Shown here: positions 25,751 to 34,703 of the stretch, one piece after another
Layout of the letters: every line of letters begins with the position of its first letter
How positions within the stretch are numbered: position 1 is the stretch's first letter
NCBI GenBank assembly: GCA_046155285.1
Contig: JBJXEA010000001.1
Coordinates: 5,161-69,160 of the forward strand
Source: CAILHX01 sp046155285
GTDB lineage: Bacteria > Pseudomonadota > Gammaproteobacteria > Burkholderiales > Methylophilaceae
Direction of reading: 5' to 3'
DNA: 64,000 nucleotides
The notes under the pieces: generated by a model
What the model was told of the DNA's origin: nothing
The model's input: the letters and a program-made list of their open reading frames with translations, nothing else
Databases searched by the model: none
Made by a program: the position numbers and the translations under genes

Positions 25751-25780
25751 ATTTTGAAACAACTTTTTCACTCAAGTCAA
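25751..25780 (-). promoter_or_regulatory. cspA: Sigma-70-type promoter of cspA
   Basis: On the minus strand TTGACT (25775-25780) and CAAAAT (25751-25756) are separated by 18 bases. The -35 box has five of six matches and the -10 box four of six. The element begins just after the dsbC stop codon and predicts an RNA leader of roughly 85 bases. Confidence 0.5.
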
Positions 25781-25784
25781 GCAC

Positions 25785-26504
25785 TTACTTAGATTTCTTT
25801 GCCGCCACGTTCAGTGCTTTCTCAATATCATCCGCCGGATATGCGCCGCGCATGCGCGAGCCATCGGCAAAAAATATGGTTGGCGTACTAGACACGCCGA
25901 CCTTGCTGGCGAGTGCGGCGATTTTTTCTAGCGGGGCGTTGCAGCCAGCCTTGCCCTGTGGCAAAAACGCATTATTCACCCAGCTATACCAAGCTTTGGC
26001 GCGATCCGGCGCACACCAGATAGCTTTGGATTTATTCGCAGCATCGGGGTGCAAATTTTCTAATGGCAGCAAAAAGGTATACACCGTCACATCAGTAATC
26101 GAGCTTAATTCCTGCTTTTCCAATTTTTTGCAGAACGGGCAATCGGGGTCAGAAAACACCGCCATTTTTCGGCTGCCGTTACCCTTCACCACCTTAATCG
26201 CTTGCTCAAACGGCAAGCTGTCAAAATCAATGCGTGAGAGTTCATCAATACGCGCAGCGGTGATGTCTTTGCGGCTTTTCACGTCCATCAAACGACCTTC
26301 GGCGATTAAAAATGTGAAGTTTTCGTCGGTGTAGATGATCTGGTCGCCGATGTAGACCTCGTACAGCCCGTCATATGGCGTTTTAGTGACGCTTTCCACC
26401 TTTAATTTGGGGAACATGGATTGCATGGTTTTACGAATGGTGGCTTCGTCGGCGTGAACAGCAAATACGCTTACCAATAACAGAATTGCTAATACTTTTT
26501 TCAA
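25785..26504 (-). CDS. dsbC: Thiol:disulfide interchange protein DsbC
   Basis: The 239-residue periplasmic disulfide isomerase has a signal peptide (KKVLAILLLVSVFAVHA), an N-terminal dimerisation domain (about 20-85) and a thioredoxin domain with active site DPDCPFCKKLE. The second partner motif is STPTIFFADGSRMRGA, with the cis-proline. The pair is CPFC rather than CGYC of E. coli, which is common in betaproteobacteria. The start is a TTG at 26502-26504, supported by AAGGAA 7 bases upstream. It is the last gene of the run pepP-ubiH-ubiF-like-dsbC, 16 bases behind the hydroxylase gene. Confidence 0.93.
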   Translation of the reverse strand: MKKVLAILLLVSVFAVHADEATIRKTMQSMFPKLKVESVTKTPYDGLYEVYIGDQIIYTDENFTFLIAEGRLMDVKSRKDITAARIDELSRIDFDSLPFEQAIKVVKGNGSRKMAVFSDPDCPFCKKLEKQELSSITDVTVYTFLLPLENLHPDAANKSKAIWCAPDRAKAWYSWVNNAFLPQGKAGCNAPLEKIAALASKVGVSSTPTIFFADGSRMRGAYPADDIEKALNVAAKKSK

Positions 26505-26520
26505 CGTGGATTTCCTTATT

Positions 26521-27672
26521 TTAAGCCAGCGCCCGCGCCATTAAAGCGCGTTTCACCGGGGGCAGATGATTGACCATTTTCAAGCCAGTATTGCGTAAAA
26601 ATCCCAACATCGGGTCGTCATTATTAAAAAGCTTTTGCAAGCCATCGGTGACACTGCTCATCGCCAACACATCGGCCTTACGCGCCCGCTCATAGCGCCG
26701 CAGCGTTGCCCATTCGCCCACGTCACGCTGGTTCTTACGCAAATTTTCAGCCAGCACTTGCACATCACGCAGCCCCAAATTCATGCCTTGCCCCGCCAGC
26801 GGATGAATCTGGTGCGCGGCATCGCCCACCAACGCCAAGCGCGGCGCGATGATACTGGAATTCGTTTGCAACACCAATGGGAATGCGGCGGGCGGCGTGA
26901 TGAGTTGCATCTCACCCAAGCAATGACTCCCTGCTTCAGCCACGGTGTGACACAGCGCTTCCGGTATTAGTTCTAACAAGTTTTTAGCCTGCGTCTCAAA
27001 CGCCGACCACACCATGGAAATACGCTTGTCAGGCAGCGGCAACCAAGCCAACGCGCCATCGTTTTTGAACCACTGACGCGCGATGTTGCCATGCGACTTT
27101 TCAGTCTCAAAATTCGCCACCACGCCTAACTGATGATAAGGCTCTGCAGTCATTTCCATCCCTGCCTGCTGGCGCACCCAAGAGTTAGCGCCATCGGCGG
27201 CAATGATCAGTTTAGCGCTGATACTGTAGCCATCTTGCAGCGTTAAATGCGCGGCATCTTTATCAAATTCCAACGCAGCACAACGCGCCGGACACAGGAC
27301 TTCCAAGTCTGCCTGTTCCAGTGCCTTCCACAATGTACTATGCAGCAAACGATTTTCAACAATAAATCCTAACTCGGCCACGCCCGCTGCATAAGCGTCA
27401 AACGTCAACGGATTGCTCGCCGTATCGCCCCACACCTGCATGGCGTGGATGGGATTGATGCGGCTGACATCCAGCGCATCCCAAACACCTAAGTCGCGTA
27501 AAAATGCCGCACTGCCGGGGGTGATGGCGTAGATGCGGTTATCCCACTCTGCGCTACTTTGTTGCGGCAGATGGGCTTCCACCAAAGCCACGCTTAAGCC
27601 ACCGCGAGACAATCCCAAAGCCGCACTCGCGCCGACGATTCCGCCGCCGATGATGACAATATCAACCTTCAC
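26521..27672 (-). CDS. UbiH/UbiF/VisC-family FAD-dependent hydroxylase
   Basis: The 383-residue flavin monooxygenase has the dinucleotide motif VDIVIIGGGIVGASAAL, the middle motif IIAADGANSWVRQQAG and the C-terminal ALVGDAAHQIHPLAGQGMNLGLRDV. These are the three signatures of the ubiquinone-ring hydroxylases. It is coupled by an ATGA overlap to a second paralogue upstream. By position it probably hydroxylates a different ring carbon (UbiF- or UbiI-like), but the exact position cannot be decided from sequence alone because regioselectivity has changed repeatedly in this family. Confidence 0.9.
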   Translation of the reverse strand: MKVDIVIIGGGIVGASAALGLSRGGLSVALVEAHLPQQSSAEWDNRIYAITPGSAAFLRDLGVWDALDVSRINPIHAMQVWGDTASNPLTFDAYAAGVAELGFIVENRLLHSTLWKALEQADLEVLCPARCAALEFDKDAAHLTLQDGYSISAKLIIAADGANSWVRQQAGMEMTAEPYHQLGVVANFETEKSHGNIARQWFKNDGALAWLPLPDKRISMVWSAFETQAKNLLELIPEALCHTVAEAGSHCLGEMQLITPPAAFPLVLQTNSSIIAPRLALVGDAAHQIHPLAGQGMNLGLRDVQVLAENLRKNQRDVGEWATLRRYERARKADVLAMSSVTDGLQKLFNNDDPMLGFLRNTGLKMVNHLPPVKRALMARALA

Positions 27673-28817
27673 CCACGCGCTCCAAAGCTCATTTTTCTTA
27701 GCAAAAAATTACGCGCTGGTGGAAACAACTCCAGCGCCGCCAACCCTGCGCCACGCAATAAGCCGGAAGCGGGCAAGCGGGCGTCAAAAGCGCGTATCAG
27801 CAAATCGGTGAACAACATGCTGGCACCAGTATCCATGCGCCGCGTGGCGCGATACTTTGTCAGCATATCGGCGTTGCCTAAATTTTCTGGCGGAGTTTCG
27901 CGGATGATTTGCGAGAGCTCCCAAGCGTCACGCAGCCCTAAGTTAAAGCCTTGTCCGGCGACGGGATGCAGGGTTTGTGCGGCGTTGCCTATGACCGCGA
28001 GATGTTCTGCGGTGGAAGGACGTACCCAAGCCATTTTCAGCGGGAATACCATGCGGGCGGTAACTTTTGTAAACGCACCAAGTCTGTCGCCAAAATGCGT
28101 GTGGAGTTGGCTTAAAAACTGCGCTTCATCCAATTCGCGCAAGGCTTGTGCTGCTTCTGGCAAGACCGTCCACACTAGAGTAAAACCGCGCTCACCCCAA
28201 GGGAGCAAAGCCACTGGCCCTTGTTTGGTGAAGCGCTCGTAAGCAATGTTGTGGTGCGGCAGTTCGGTTTCTATCCTTGCCACCAAAGCGCTTTGCTCGT
28301 ATTCGCGCACCGTGCGCGGCAAATTGTGTACTTCGTTCAAACTGCGGCCACCGTCGGCCAATACGGCGAGCTTGGTTTCAATATGTTGCGCTTGCTGGTC
28401 TTGCTCAAACGCTACGCCACACGATTGTGCGGCTGGTAGCAACTGGCTTACCGCCGCGCCGCGTTGGTAATTGACTTTTGATTGGGCTAAAGCCTCGCTC
28501 AAGACGGCTGAAAGCTGTACGTAATCCACCACGTAACCCAGCGCCTCCTGCCGCATCTGCTCGGCTTTCAATATGGTGCGCCCCAAACGGCCTTTTTCCG
28601 AAACGTGGATGGTGTTGATGGGCGTGGTTTCTAAGTCGTTCCACACGCCCAAGCGTTGCAAAATCAGCTTGCTGCCTTCGGCCAACGCAATGGCGCGGGG
28701 GTCGGATTTTTGTGTGCTTTGTGCTTCCAGCACAGTGATGTTGAAACCGCTATCAGCCAGCGCCAAAGCCAGCGTTGCGCCAACTGGGCCGCCGCCAACG
28801 ATGACAACATCGTTCAT
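27669..28817 (-). CDS. ubiH: UbiH-family ubiquinone biosynthesis hydroxylase
   Basis: The 382-residue protein has the motifs VVIVGGGPVGATLALALADSG, LAVLADGGRSLN and LAVIGNAAQTLHPVAGQGFNLGLRDAWEL, as in UbiH, which acts on 2-octaprenyl-6-methoxyphenol. It lies directly behind pepP with a 4-base ATGA overlap, the same pepP-ubiH order as in E. coli, which supports the symbol. It overlaps the second hydroxylase gene in the same manner, so all three genes form one translationally coupled unit. Confidence 0.88.
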   Translation of the reverse strand: MNDVVIVGGGPVGATLALALADSGFNITVLEAQSTQKSDPRAIALAEGSKLILQRLGVWNDLETTPINTIHVSEKGRLGRTILKAEQMRQEALGYVVDYVQLSAVLSEALAQSKVNYQRGAAVSQLLPAAQSCGVAFEQDQQAQHIETKLAVLADGGRSLNEVHNLPRTVREYEQSALVARIETELPHHNIAYERFTKQGPVALLPWGERGFTLVWTVLPEAAQALRELDEAQFLSQLHTHFGDRLGAFTKVTARMVFPLKMAWVRPSTAEHLAVIGNAAQTLHPVAGQGFNLGLRDAWELSQIIRETPPENLGNADMLTKYRATRRMDTGASMLFTDLLIRAFDARLPASGLLRGAGLAALELFPPARNFLLRKMSFGARG

Positions 28818-30097
28818 GAACGCATCACCGCTTCGATTTCGGCTACGGTTCTGGGTGCGGTGGTGTAGACGTCACAGCCTTGCGCGGTCACCAGCACGTC
28901 GTCTTCAATGCGGATACCGATGCCGTGCAAGTGGCTTAGAACGCCGTCGGCAGCACGGATGTACATGCCCGGCTCCACCGTCAGCGCCATGCCAGGTTGC
29001 AGCTTTACCCAGTTTTCACCGTCTTTATATTCACCCACGTCGTGTACGTCCAATCCAAGCCAGTGGCTGGTGCGATGCATGAAAAACGGTTTATAGGCTT
29101 CGGATTCAATCAGACCGCTCACTTCGCCCTTCAATAATCCCAAATCCACCATGCCTTGCGTCAAAATTTTGAGCGCTGCTTCGTGTGGAGCGATGAAGGT
29201 GTTGCCCGGTTTGATAACGGCAAAAGCGGCGGCTTGAGCGGCTAATACAATCTCGTAAACATCGCGCTGGGCGGCGCTGAAACGGCCATTGACGGGGAAA
29301 GTACGGGTGATGTCCGAGGCATAGCCCTCGACCTCACAACCTGCGTCTATCAACACCAAACTGCCATCTTGCAAGGGCTGATTATTAGCGACGTAATGCA
29401 GCACACAAGCATTGTCGCCACCAGCCACGATGGGGGTGTAAGCATGAGCATCAGCGCCATTTTTGCGGAAGGCGTAGCTCAGCTCGGCTTCCAGCGCGTA
29501 TTCGTGCAAACCGGCTTTACAAGCTCGCATGGCTTGGGCGTGTGCGGCTGAGGAAATATCTGCCGCGCGTTTCATGGTGGCGATTTCGTGGCTATCTTTG
29601 ATGAGACGCATGGCATCCAGCGGCGCACGCAAGTCATGGATTTGACTCGGGGCGCGTTTACCAGCGCGGGTTTGGGCGCGGACTGCGTTGAGTGCGGCGC
29701 TGATACGCGCATCCCAAGCCGCGTCATGTCCCAAGGAATGCCAAAGCGTGGCGCGGTTAGCGATTAACTCCGGCAATTTAGCATCCAGTTCATTGATGGA
29801 AAAAGCCGCATCAAAGCCAAATTCGCTTTTTGCGCCTTCTGGCCCATAGCGAAAGCCATCCCAAATCTCCCGCGCTTCATCTTTATCACGGCAGAACAAG
29901 ATGGATTGTGGCTCATCACCGCCGACCAATACCAGTGCGGCTTCTGGCTCGTTGAATCCAGTCAGATACCAGAAATAGCTATCAAAGCGAAAAGCATAAT
30001 GCGCATCGCTATTGCGCTGCTTCTCCGTAGCCGTTGGGATGACGGCTACGCCATTGCCTAACTGAGAAAGCAGCGCATTTCTGCGGGAAGAAAACAA
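28814..30097 (-). CDS. pepP: Xaa-Pro aminopeptidase (aminopeptidase P)
   Basis: The 427-residue metallopeptidase removes N-terminal residues preceding proline. It has the N-terminal creatinase-like domain (DSYFWYLTGFNEPEAALVLVG) and the pita-bread domain with metal ligands in LVLIDAGCEVEGYASDITRTFPVNG, HRTSHWLGLDVHDVG, VEPGMYI and GIGIRIEDDVLVT. The start is TTG at 30095-30097, 6 bases after the stop of the HDOD gene, with no strong Shine-Dalgarno sequence. Coupling to ubiH is conserved. Confidence 0.95.
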   Translation of the reverse strand: MFSSRRNALLSQLGNGVAVIPTATEKQRNSDAHYAFRFDSYFWYLTGFNEPEAALVLVGGDEPQSILFCRDKDEAREIWDGFRYGPEGAKSEFGFDAAFSINELDAKLPELIANRATLWHSLGHDAAWDARISAALNAVRAQTRAGKRAPSQIHDLRAPLDAMRLIKDSHEIATMKRAADISSAAHAQAMRACKAGLHEYALEAELSYAFRKNGADAHAYTPIVAGGDNACVLHYVANNQPLQDGSLVLIDAGCEVEGYASDITRTFPVNGRFSAAQRDVYEIVLAAQAAAFAVIKPGNTFIAPHEAALKILTQGMVDLGLLKGEVSGLIESEAYKPFFMHRTSHWLGLDVHDVGEYKDGENWVKLQPGMALTVEPGMYIRAADGVLSHLHGIGIRIEDDVLVTAQGCDVYTTAPRTVAEIEAVMRS

Positions 30098-30103
30098 CTT
30101 AAT

Positions 30104-30940
30104 TTAACTACCCCCGGCCATGGCGTGGTCAACAAACTCCTGAATGTCCACCTCGTCAAAGCCCAGATGGTCGCCCAAAGTCAGCGCGTAGCCTTCAGAG
30201 GTTTGGCCATCAGGGAAGAAGCTAGGATCTATCACGTATTCCGCCAAACGGCCTACTGCAACCATCGCCGCGGCATTGGCGGAGATTTGGAAGTCGTCAT
30301 TGAACACATTAGGTTCGTGGTGATGGGTGATGGCCTCGATAATGTCGTCTGCCAAAGCCCAACTTTTGGCCATCATGGTGCCTACAATCACGTGCGTGGT
30401 TGGGATGTGCTCCAGCTCTATTGCTGTAAACGGGCGATTGCGCTCCGCTACTGCCAATTCGTAAGCCTTGCGATAGGCCGGCAAGCGCTGCATCAGCAGC
30501 GGAATGCCACAATCGCGGAACAAGCCAAAGGTGTAGGCCGATTCTTTGGACACGCCGGGCAAACTGGCCGCGATGACCATGCACACGTTTGCCACCAACT
30601 CGGCACGCCCCCAAAACGCATCCATGCCCTCGATGTGGTCATAAGCGCCTTTCAGCGACAGGCCGGTGACGATACCCTTGATAATGTTCACGCCGAGAAT
30701 AATGGAGGCCTGTTGCGGCGTTTCCACCTTGCGCTTCATGCCGTAGAAAGGCGAATTGACCAGCTTCAACACACCCACGGAAAGCGCCACATCCTTGGCA
30801 ATCAGCTGCCCGATTTTCTGAATACTAGGATTTTCTAAACGGCTTTCTTCTATCAGCTCAGTCAACACGCCTGGGCGTGGCGGAATTTTGATACCGGATA
30901 AAACACCTTCCGCGTCATGTGCAAGTGAGTCACTCATCAT
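30104..30940 (-). CDS. HDOD-domain signalling protein
   Basis: The 278-residue protein consists mainly of an HDOD domain, a catalytically altered HD relative: IPPRPGVLTELIEESR, DVALSVGVLKLVNSPFYG, SIILGVNIIKGIV, TFGLFRDCGIPLL, and AITHHHEPN. HDOD proteins act in chemotaxis, competence, c-di-GMP pathways or DNA-repair control; no partner domain is present here to point to one. Two ATG codons (30940, 30937) follow AAGGAAATGA. It is the first gene of the pepP-ubi-dsbC run and is divergent from recJ. Confidence 0.9.
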   Translation of the reverse strand: MMSDSLAHDAEGVLSGIKIPPRPGVLTELIEESRLENPSIQKIGQLIAKDVALSVGVLKLVNSPFYGMKRKVETPQQASIILGVNIIKGIVTGLSLKGAYDHIEGMDAFWGRAELVANVCMVIAASLPGVSKESAYTFGLFRDCGIPLLMQRLPAYRKAYELAVAERNRPFTAIELEHIPTTHVIVGTMMAKSWALADDIIEAITHHHEPNVFNDDFQISANAAAMVAVGRLAEYVIDPSFFPDGQTSEGYALTLGDHLGFDEVDIQEFVDHAMAGGS

Positions 30941-30958
30941 TCATTTCCTTCTCTAATT

Positions 30959-30973
30959 AGGGGACAGACCACG
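30959..30973 (+). repeat. Copy of the GGGGACAGACCAC motif
   Basis: AGGGGACAGACCACG lies between the HDOD and recJ genes. The same core occurs inside thrC (6957-6973, reverse orientation) and in both arms of the hairpin at 36048-36099. Motifs of this form are familiar as short dispersed sequences near REP-associated Y1 transposases in related bacteria, but no transposase gene is present in this window. Confidence 0.6.
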
Positions 30974-31081
30974 TTTTATTGCTTGATTTTCAGCTTACAT
31001 CTAATCCAACATGCTCTTAGCTGAATCATAGTAGCATTCACAGTAAAATCCAACCACGTTAAATAGCCAAATATCACCTTC

Positions 31082-32791
31082 ATGACCACCAATATCACTG
31101 CTCGCGCTTATCCCACCGAAATCGCCACAACACTGCACGAGCAAGGCTTGCATCCAGTATTGGCGCGGATTTACGCGGCACGTGGCGTTCTGAGCGCCGT
31201 CCAGCTCGCTACCAATTTAAGTGCGCTCATCTCGCCTGACCAACTAAGCAACGCCAGCCATATGGCCAACATTCTCGCCGATGCCATCACCCAGCAAAAA
31301 CGTCTGTTGATTGTGGCCGATTACGATGCCGATGGCGCTACCGCTTGTGCGGTGGGGATGCGCGGCTTGCGGAGTTTTGGCGCAGTGGTGGATTATTTAG
31401 TACCGAATCGCTTTGACCACGGTTATGGTTTGACACCGGAAATCGTGCGCCTCGCGGCTGAAAAACGGCCAGACTTCATCATTACCGTGGATAACGGTAT
31501 CGCCAGCATAGACGGCATAGACGAGGCTAATCGGCTGGGCATTTCGGTGCTGGTCACCGACCATCATTTGGCTGGCGACCAGCTCCCCGCCGCCGCTTGC
31601 ATCGTCAATCCCAATGCGCCTAACTGCAATTTCCCCAGCAAAAACCTGGCGGGCGTGGGCGTAATTTTTTATGTGCTGTTGGCACTGCGCACCGAGCTAC
31701 GGCAACGCGGCCTGTTTGACGCAAATCCTGAACCCAAACTGACCGATTTACTCGACATCGTGGCGCTCGGTACTGTGGCCGACTTGGTGAAGCTGGACGA
31801 CAACAACCGTATTCTGGTTGACCAAGGTTTGAAGCGCATCCGCGCCGGATTGGCCTGCCCCGGGATTCAGGCTTTGCTGCGCATTGCTGGACGCGATCCA
31901 AAACGCGCTTCCACTTACGACCTGGGCTTCGCGCTAGGGCCGCGCCTGAATGCGGCTGGCAGGCTGGAAGACATGGCATTAGGCATAGAATGTCTGCTTG
32001 CCACCGACTCCAAAATCGCCCACGACATCGCGCTGAAATTAGACCAGATGAACCGCAGCCGCCGCGAGATTGAGGCCGACATGCAAGACAGCGCACTCGC
32101 CAGCTTGGAAAGCATCAACGTCACGGACGGCTACAGCCTATGCCTACTCGACCCAAGCTGGCATCAAGGCGTGATCGGCATTCTCGCCTCGCGCCTCAAG
32201 GAAAAATACCACCGCCCCACGATTATTTTCGCCAGCGCCAATGACGGCAAACTCAAAGGCTCAGGCCGCTCCATCCACGGCTTACATCTGCGCGATGCGC
32301 TGGACATCGTCGCCAAGCGCCACCCCGACATGTTATTGAGCTTCGGCGGCCACGCCATGGCGGCGGGTTTGACTATTCATCACACAAACTTAGAAAGGTT
32401 TACGCAAACCTTTGAGCAAACTGTGCGCCAACTGCTCACTCCCGCAGACTTGGAACGCCTGATAGAAACCGACGGCAACTTAAATGCTGCTGACACCGAC
32501 CTAGCGCTCGCGCAATTGCTGGAGGACGGCGTGTGGGGACAAGGTTTTGCTACGCCGAGTTTTGAAGGCATGTTCAAGGTTGCAAGCCAGCGCGTGGTGG
32601 GCGAAAAACACCTGAAACTCAAGTTGGATCAAGATGGAAAGCCACTTGAGGCCATGTTATTTTTTCACGCTGAAAACCTACCTGAGCAAATTAAAGCGGT
32701 GTATCAGCTAGGCGTAAATGAATACAATGGTCAAAAGACCACGCAGCTTATTCTGAAGCATTGGCAACACTCCACGGAACCAAGGCCTTAA
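31082..32791 (+). CDS. recJ: Single-stranded-DNA-specific exonuclease RecJ
   Basis: The 569-residue 5'-3' exonuclease of recombination and mismatch repair carries the DHH-superfamily motifs in order: LLIVADYDADGATACA (motif I), IITVDNGIAS (II), VTDHHLAGDQLP (III), IVALGTVADLV (IV), then the DHHA1 motif SFGGHAMAAGLTI. A C-terminal OB-like domain follows (VVGEKHLKLKLDQDG). The length is normal. The gene is divergent from the HDOD gene, with 141 bases between them, and is followed after 40 bases by the chemoreceptor gene. Confidence 0.96.
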   Translation: MTTNITARAYPTEIATTLHEQGLHPVLARIYAARGVLSAVQLATNLSALISPDQLSNASHMANILADAITQQKRLLIVADYDADGATACAVGMRGLRSFGAVVDYLVPNRFDHGYGLTPEIVRLAAEKRPDFIITVDNGIASIDGIDEANRLGISVLVTDHHLAGDQLPAAACIVNPNAPNCNFPSKNLAGVGVIFYVLLALRTELRQRGLFDANPEPKLTDLLDIVALGTVADLVKLDDNNRILVDQGLKRIRAGLACPGIQALLRIAGRDPKRASTYDLGFALGPRLNAAGRLEDMALGIECLLATDSKIAHDIALKLDQMNRSRREIEADMQDSALASLESINVTDGYSLCLLDPSWHQGVIGILASRLKEKYHRPTIIFASANDGKLKGSGRSIHGLHLRDALDIVAKRHPDMLLSFGGHAMAAGLTIHHTNLERFTQTFEQTVRQLLTPADLERLIETDGNLNAADTDLALAQLLEDGVWGQGFATPSFEGMFKVASQRVVGEKHLKLKLDQDGKPLEAMLFFHAENLPEQIKAVYQLGVNEYNGQKTTQLILKHWQHSTEPRP

Positions 32792-32831
32792 GTGCTAAAC
32801 TAGGTTTTCACGGATTCACAGTAACTCAAAA

Positions 32832-34703
32832 ATGTCATTTCGCAGTCTACAAACGAAATTCATAGCTCCCGTTTCCGCGCTTATCGCGGTCATCACGCTT
32901 AGCTTGGTAGTCGTACTCTCAGTGAGCAAAAGCAGGGATGTAGAACAAGCGGCACAGACCGACATTACAGAAAAAATCTACGGCGTAGAGCAACTTCTTA
33001 CCACCACCGACGCCATTATGATGGAGCGCGTCAATGCCTCGATGAAATTATTCATGGAGCGTGGTAATAAACTAGGCGCAGCGCAGCAGGGAAGCCCGAT
33101 AGCGGTGAATGGCACATCGGTACCCGAGCTATTGCTGGGTAATCAAGCCCAAGCTAATCACTTTGATTTGGTTGACGGCTTGACCGCCAGCCAAGGCGGC
33201 ACCGCCACTTTGTTTTCAAAAGCGGGGAATACATTCATCCGTATCAGCACCAACGTCAAAAAAGACGGCCAGCGCGCCATAGGCACAGCCCTTGACCCCA
33301 AGGGCAAGGCCATTCAACACATTCGTGCAGGCAAAAGCTTCTATGGTCAGGTGGACATTCTGGGTAGCCCATTTCTCACCGGCTATGAACCCATTCTAGA
33401 CCACCAGCACAAGCAGATTGGCATCTGGTATGTGGGTTACAAAGTGGACATGAAGGTATTGCAACAGTCCATCGCCAAAAGCCGCATTCTGAGTAATGGG
33501 CTGGTCGCGCTGATAGACGACAAAAACCGGGTGCGCTTTCATTCGGACAACCTCAGTGACGAGGCCACCTTGAGCGTTATCGGCAATACCACGGGCGATT
33601 GGGTCGTGCAGCGTGAGGATTTCACCCCTTGGGGATTCACAATCGTCGCCGCCTACCCAAAAAGTGATGTACGTACGCTGATAAAATCGGACATCATCAA
33701 CGTCGTGGTGATTGGCGTGCTGATGGGTGGCCTGCTGATAGGCTTGCTGATTTGGCTAGCAAATAAGCTGGTCATCAAGCCATTGAATCAGGTGGTGACG
33801 GTTGCCCAGAGAATTGCGGATGGCGACTTGTCTTCTACAATTCAAGTGCGTAGCCAAGATGAAATCGGGCAACTGCTCACCGCCATGCAGAATATGCAAA
33901 ATGTGTTGACCGGCCTCATTTCCAACATCAAGGAAAGCGCCGACTTTATTAACGCCGCGTCCAAAGAGATTGCGGATGGTTATAGCAGCCTTTCCCAGCG
34001 TACCGAAGTGCAAGCCTCAAGCTTAGAAGAAACCTCAGCCAACCTGAAAGAACTGACTTCCACCGTCAAACAAAATGCGGACAATACCAAGCAAGCCAAC
34101 CAACTGGCGATTAGCACCTCGGACATCGCCAGCAAGGGCGGCAAGGCGGTGTCTCAGGTGGTGCATACCATGGACATGGTCAAGGAATCTTCACACCAAA
34201 TCGTGGCTATCATTTCGGTAATTGATGGTATCGCCTTCCAAACCAACATTCTCGCACTCAACGCCGCTGTAGAAGCCGCTCGCGCCGGTGAACAAGGCCG
34301 TGGCTTCGCCGTAGTGGCGGGTGAAGTACGCAGTCTGGCACAACGCTCTGCCGCCGCCGCCAAAGAAATCAAGACGCTGATTGGGAACTCGGTAGAGCGT
34401 GTGGAAGACGGTTCAAAAATCGTGGCTGCTGCCGGCAAAACCATGGAAGAAATCGTAAGCTCCATCAAGCGTGTCACCGACATCATGGCCGAAGTCTCGG
34501 CAGCTTCCGGAGAGCAAAGCGTGGGGATAGCGCAAGTCAATCAGGCCGTCGCACAAATGGAAGAAGTCACCCATCACAATGCCGCATTGGTGGAAGAATC
34601 TGCCGCCGCCGCAGAAAACCTAGAGGAACAGGCGGAGAACTTGAGCAACTCCATTGGCGCATTCAAACTAGATGCAGCGAATTCCACCAAAGGAACAACA
34701 TGA
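32832..34703 (+). CDS. Methyl-accepting chemotaxis protein with periplasmic Cache domain
   Basis: The 623-residue receptor has a first membrane segment (about 10-32), a periplasmic Cache_3/Cache_2-type sensor (about 33-286; TLFSKAGNTFIRISTNV, AGKSFYGQVDILGSPFLTGYEPI), a second membrane segment (about 287-309) and a HAMP domain (about 310-362). A long cytoplasmic coiled coil follows, whose conserved tip is IDGIAFQTNILALNAAVEAARAGEQGRGFAVVA split around residues 464-497. No C-terminal CheR pentapeptide is visible. The stop overlaps the start of the glutamine-synthetase-family gene by 4 bases. That suggests the sensed ligand could be linked to amine or amino-acid use. Confidence 0.93.
   Translation: MSFRSLQTKFIAPVSALIAVITLSLVVVLSVSKSRDVEQAAQTDITEKIYGVEQLLTTTDAIMMERVNASMKLFMERGNKLGAAQQGSPIAVNGTSVPELLLGNQAQANHFDLVDGLTASQGGTATLFSKAGNTFIRISTNVKKDGQRAIGTALDPKGKAIQHIRAGKSFYGQVDILGSPFLTGYEPILDHQHKQIGIWYVGYKVDMKVLQQSIAKSRILSNGLVALIDDKNRVRFHSDNLSDEATLSVIGNTTGDWVVQREDFTPWGFTIVAAYPKSDVRTLIKSDIINVVVIGVLMGGLLIGLLIWLANKLVIKPLNQVVTVAQRIADGDLSSTIQVRSQDEIGQLLTAMQNMQNVLTGLISNIKESADFINAASKEIADGYSSLSQRTEVQASSLEETSANLKELTSTVKQNADNTKQANQLAISTSDIASKGGKAVSQVVHTMDMVKESSHQIVAIISVIDGIAFQTNILALNAAVEAARAGEQGRGFAVVAGEVRSLAQRSAAAAKEIKTLIGNSVERVEDGSKIVAAAGKTMEEIVSSIKRVTDIMAEVSAASGEQSVGIAQVNQAVAQMEEVTHHNAALVEESAAAAENLEEQAENLSNSIGAFKLDAANSTKGTT

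Noticed and set aside
30125..30838. 237-codon open frame on the plus strand
   Set aside because: Antisense to the HDOD gene, whose motifs are clear; no independent support.
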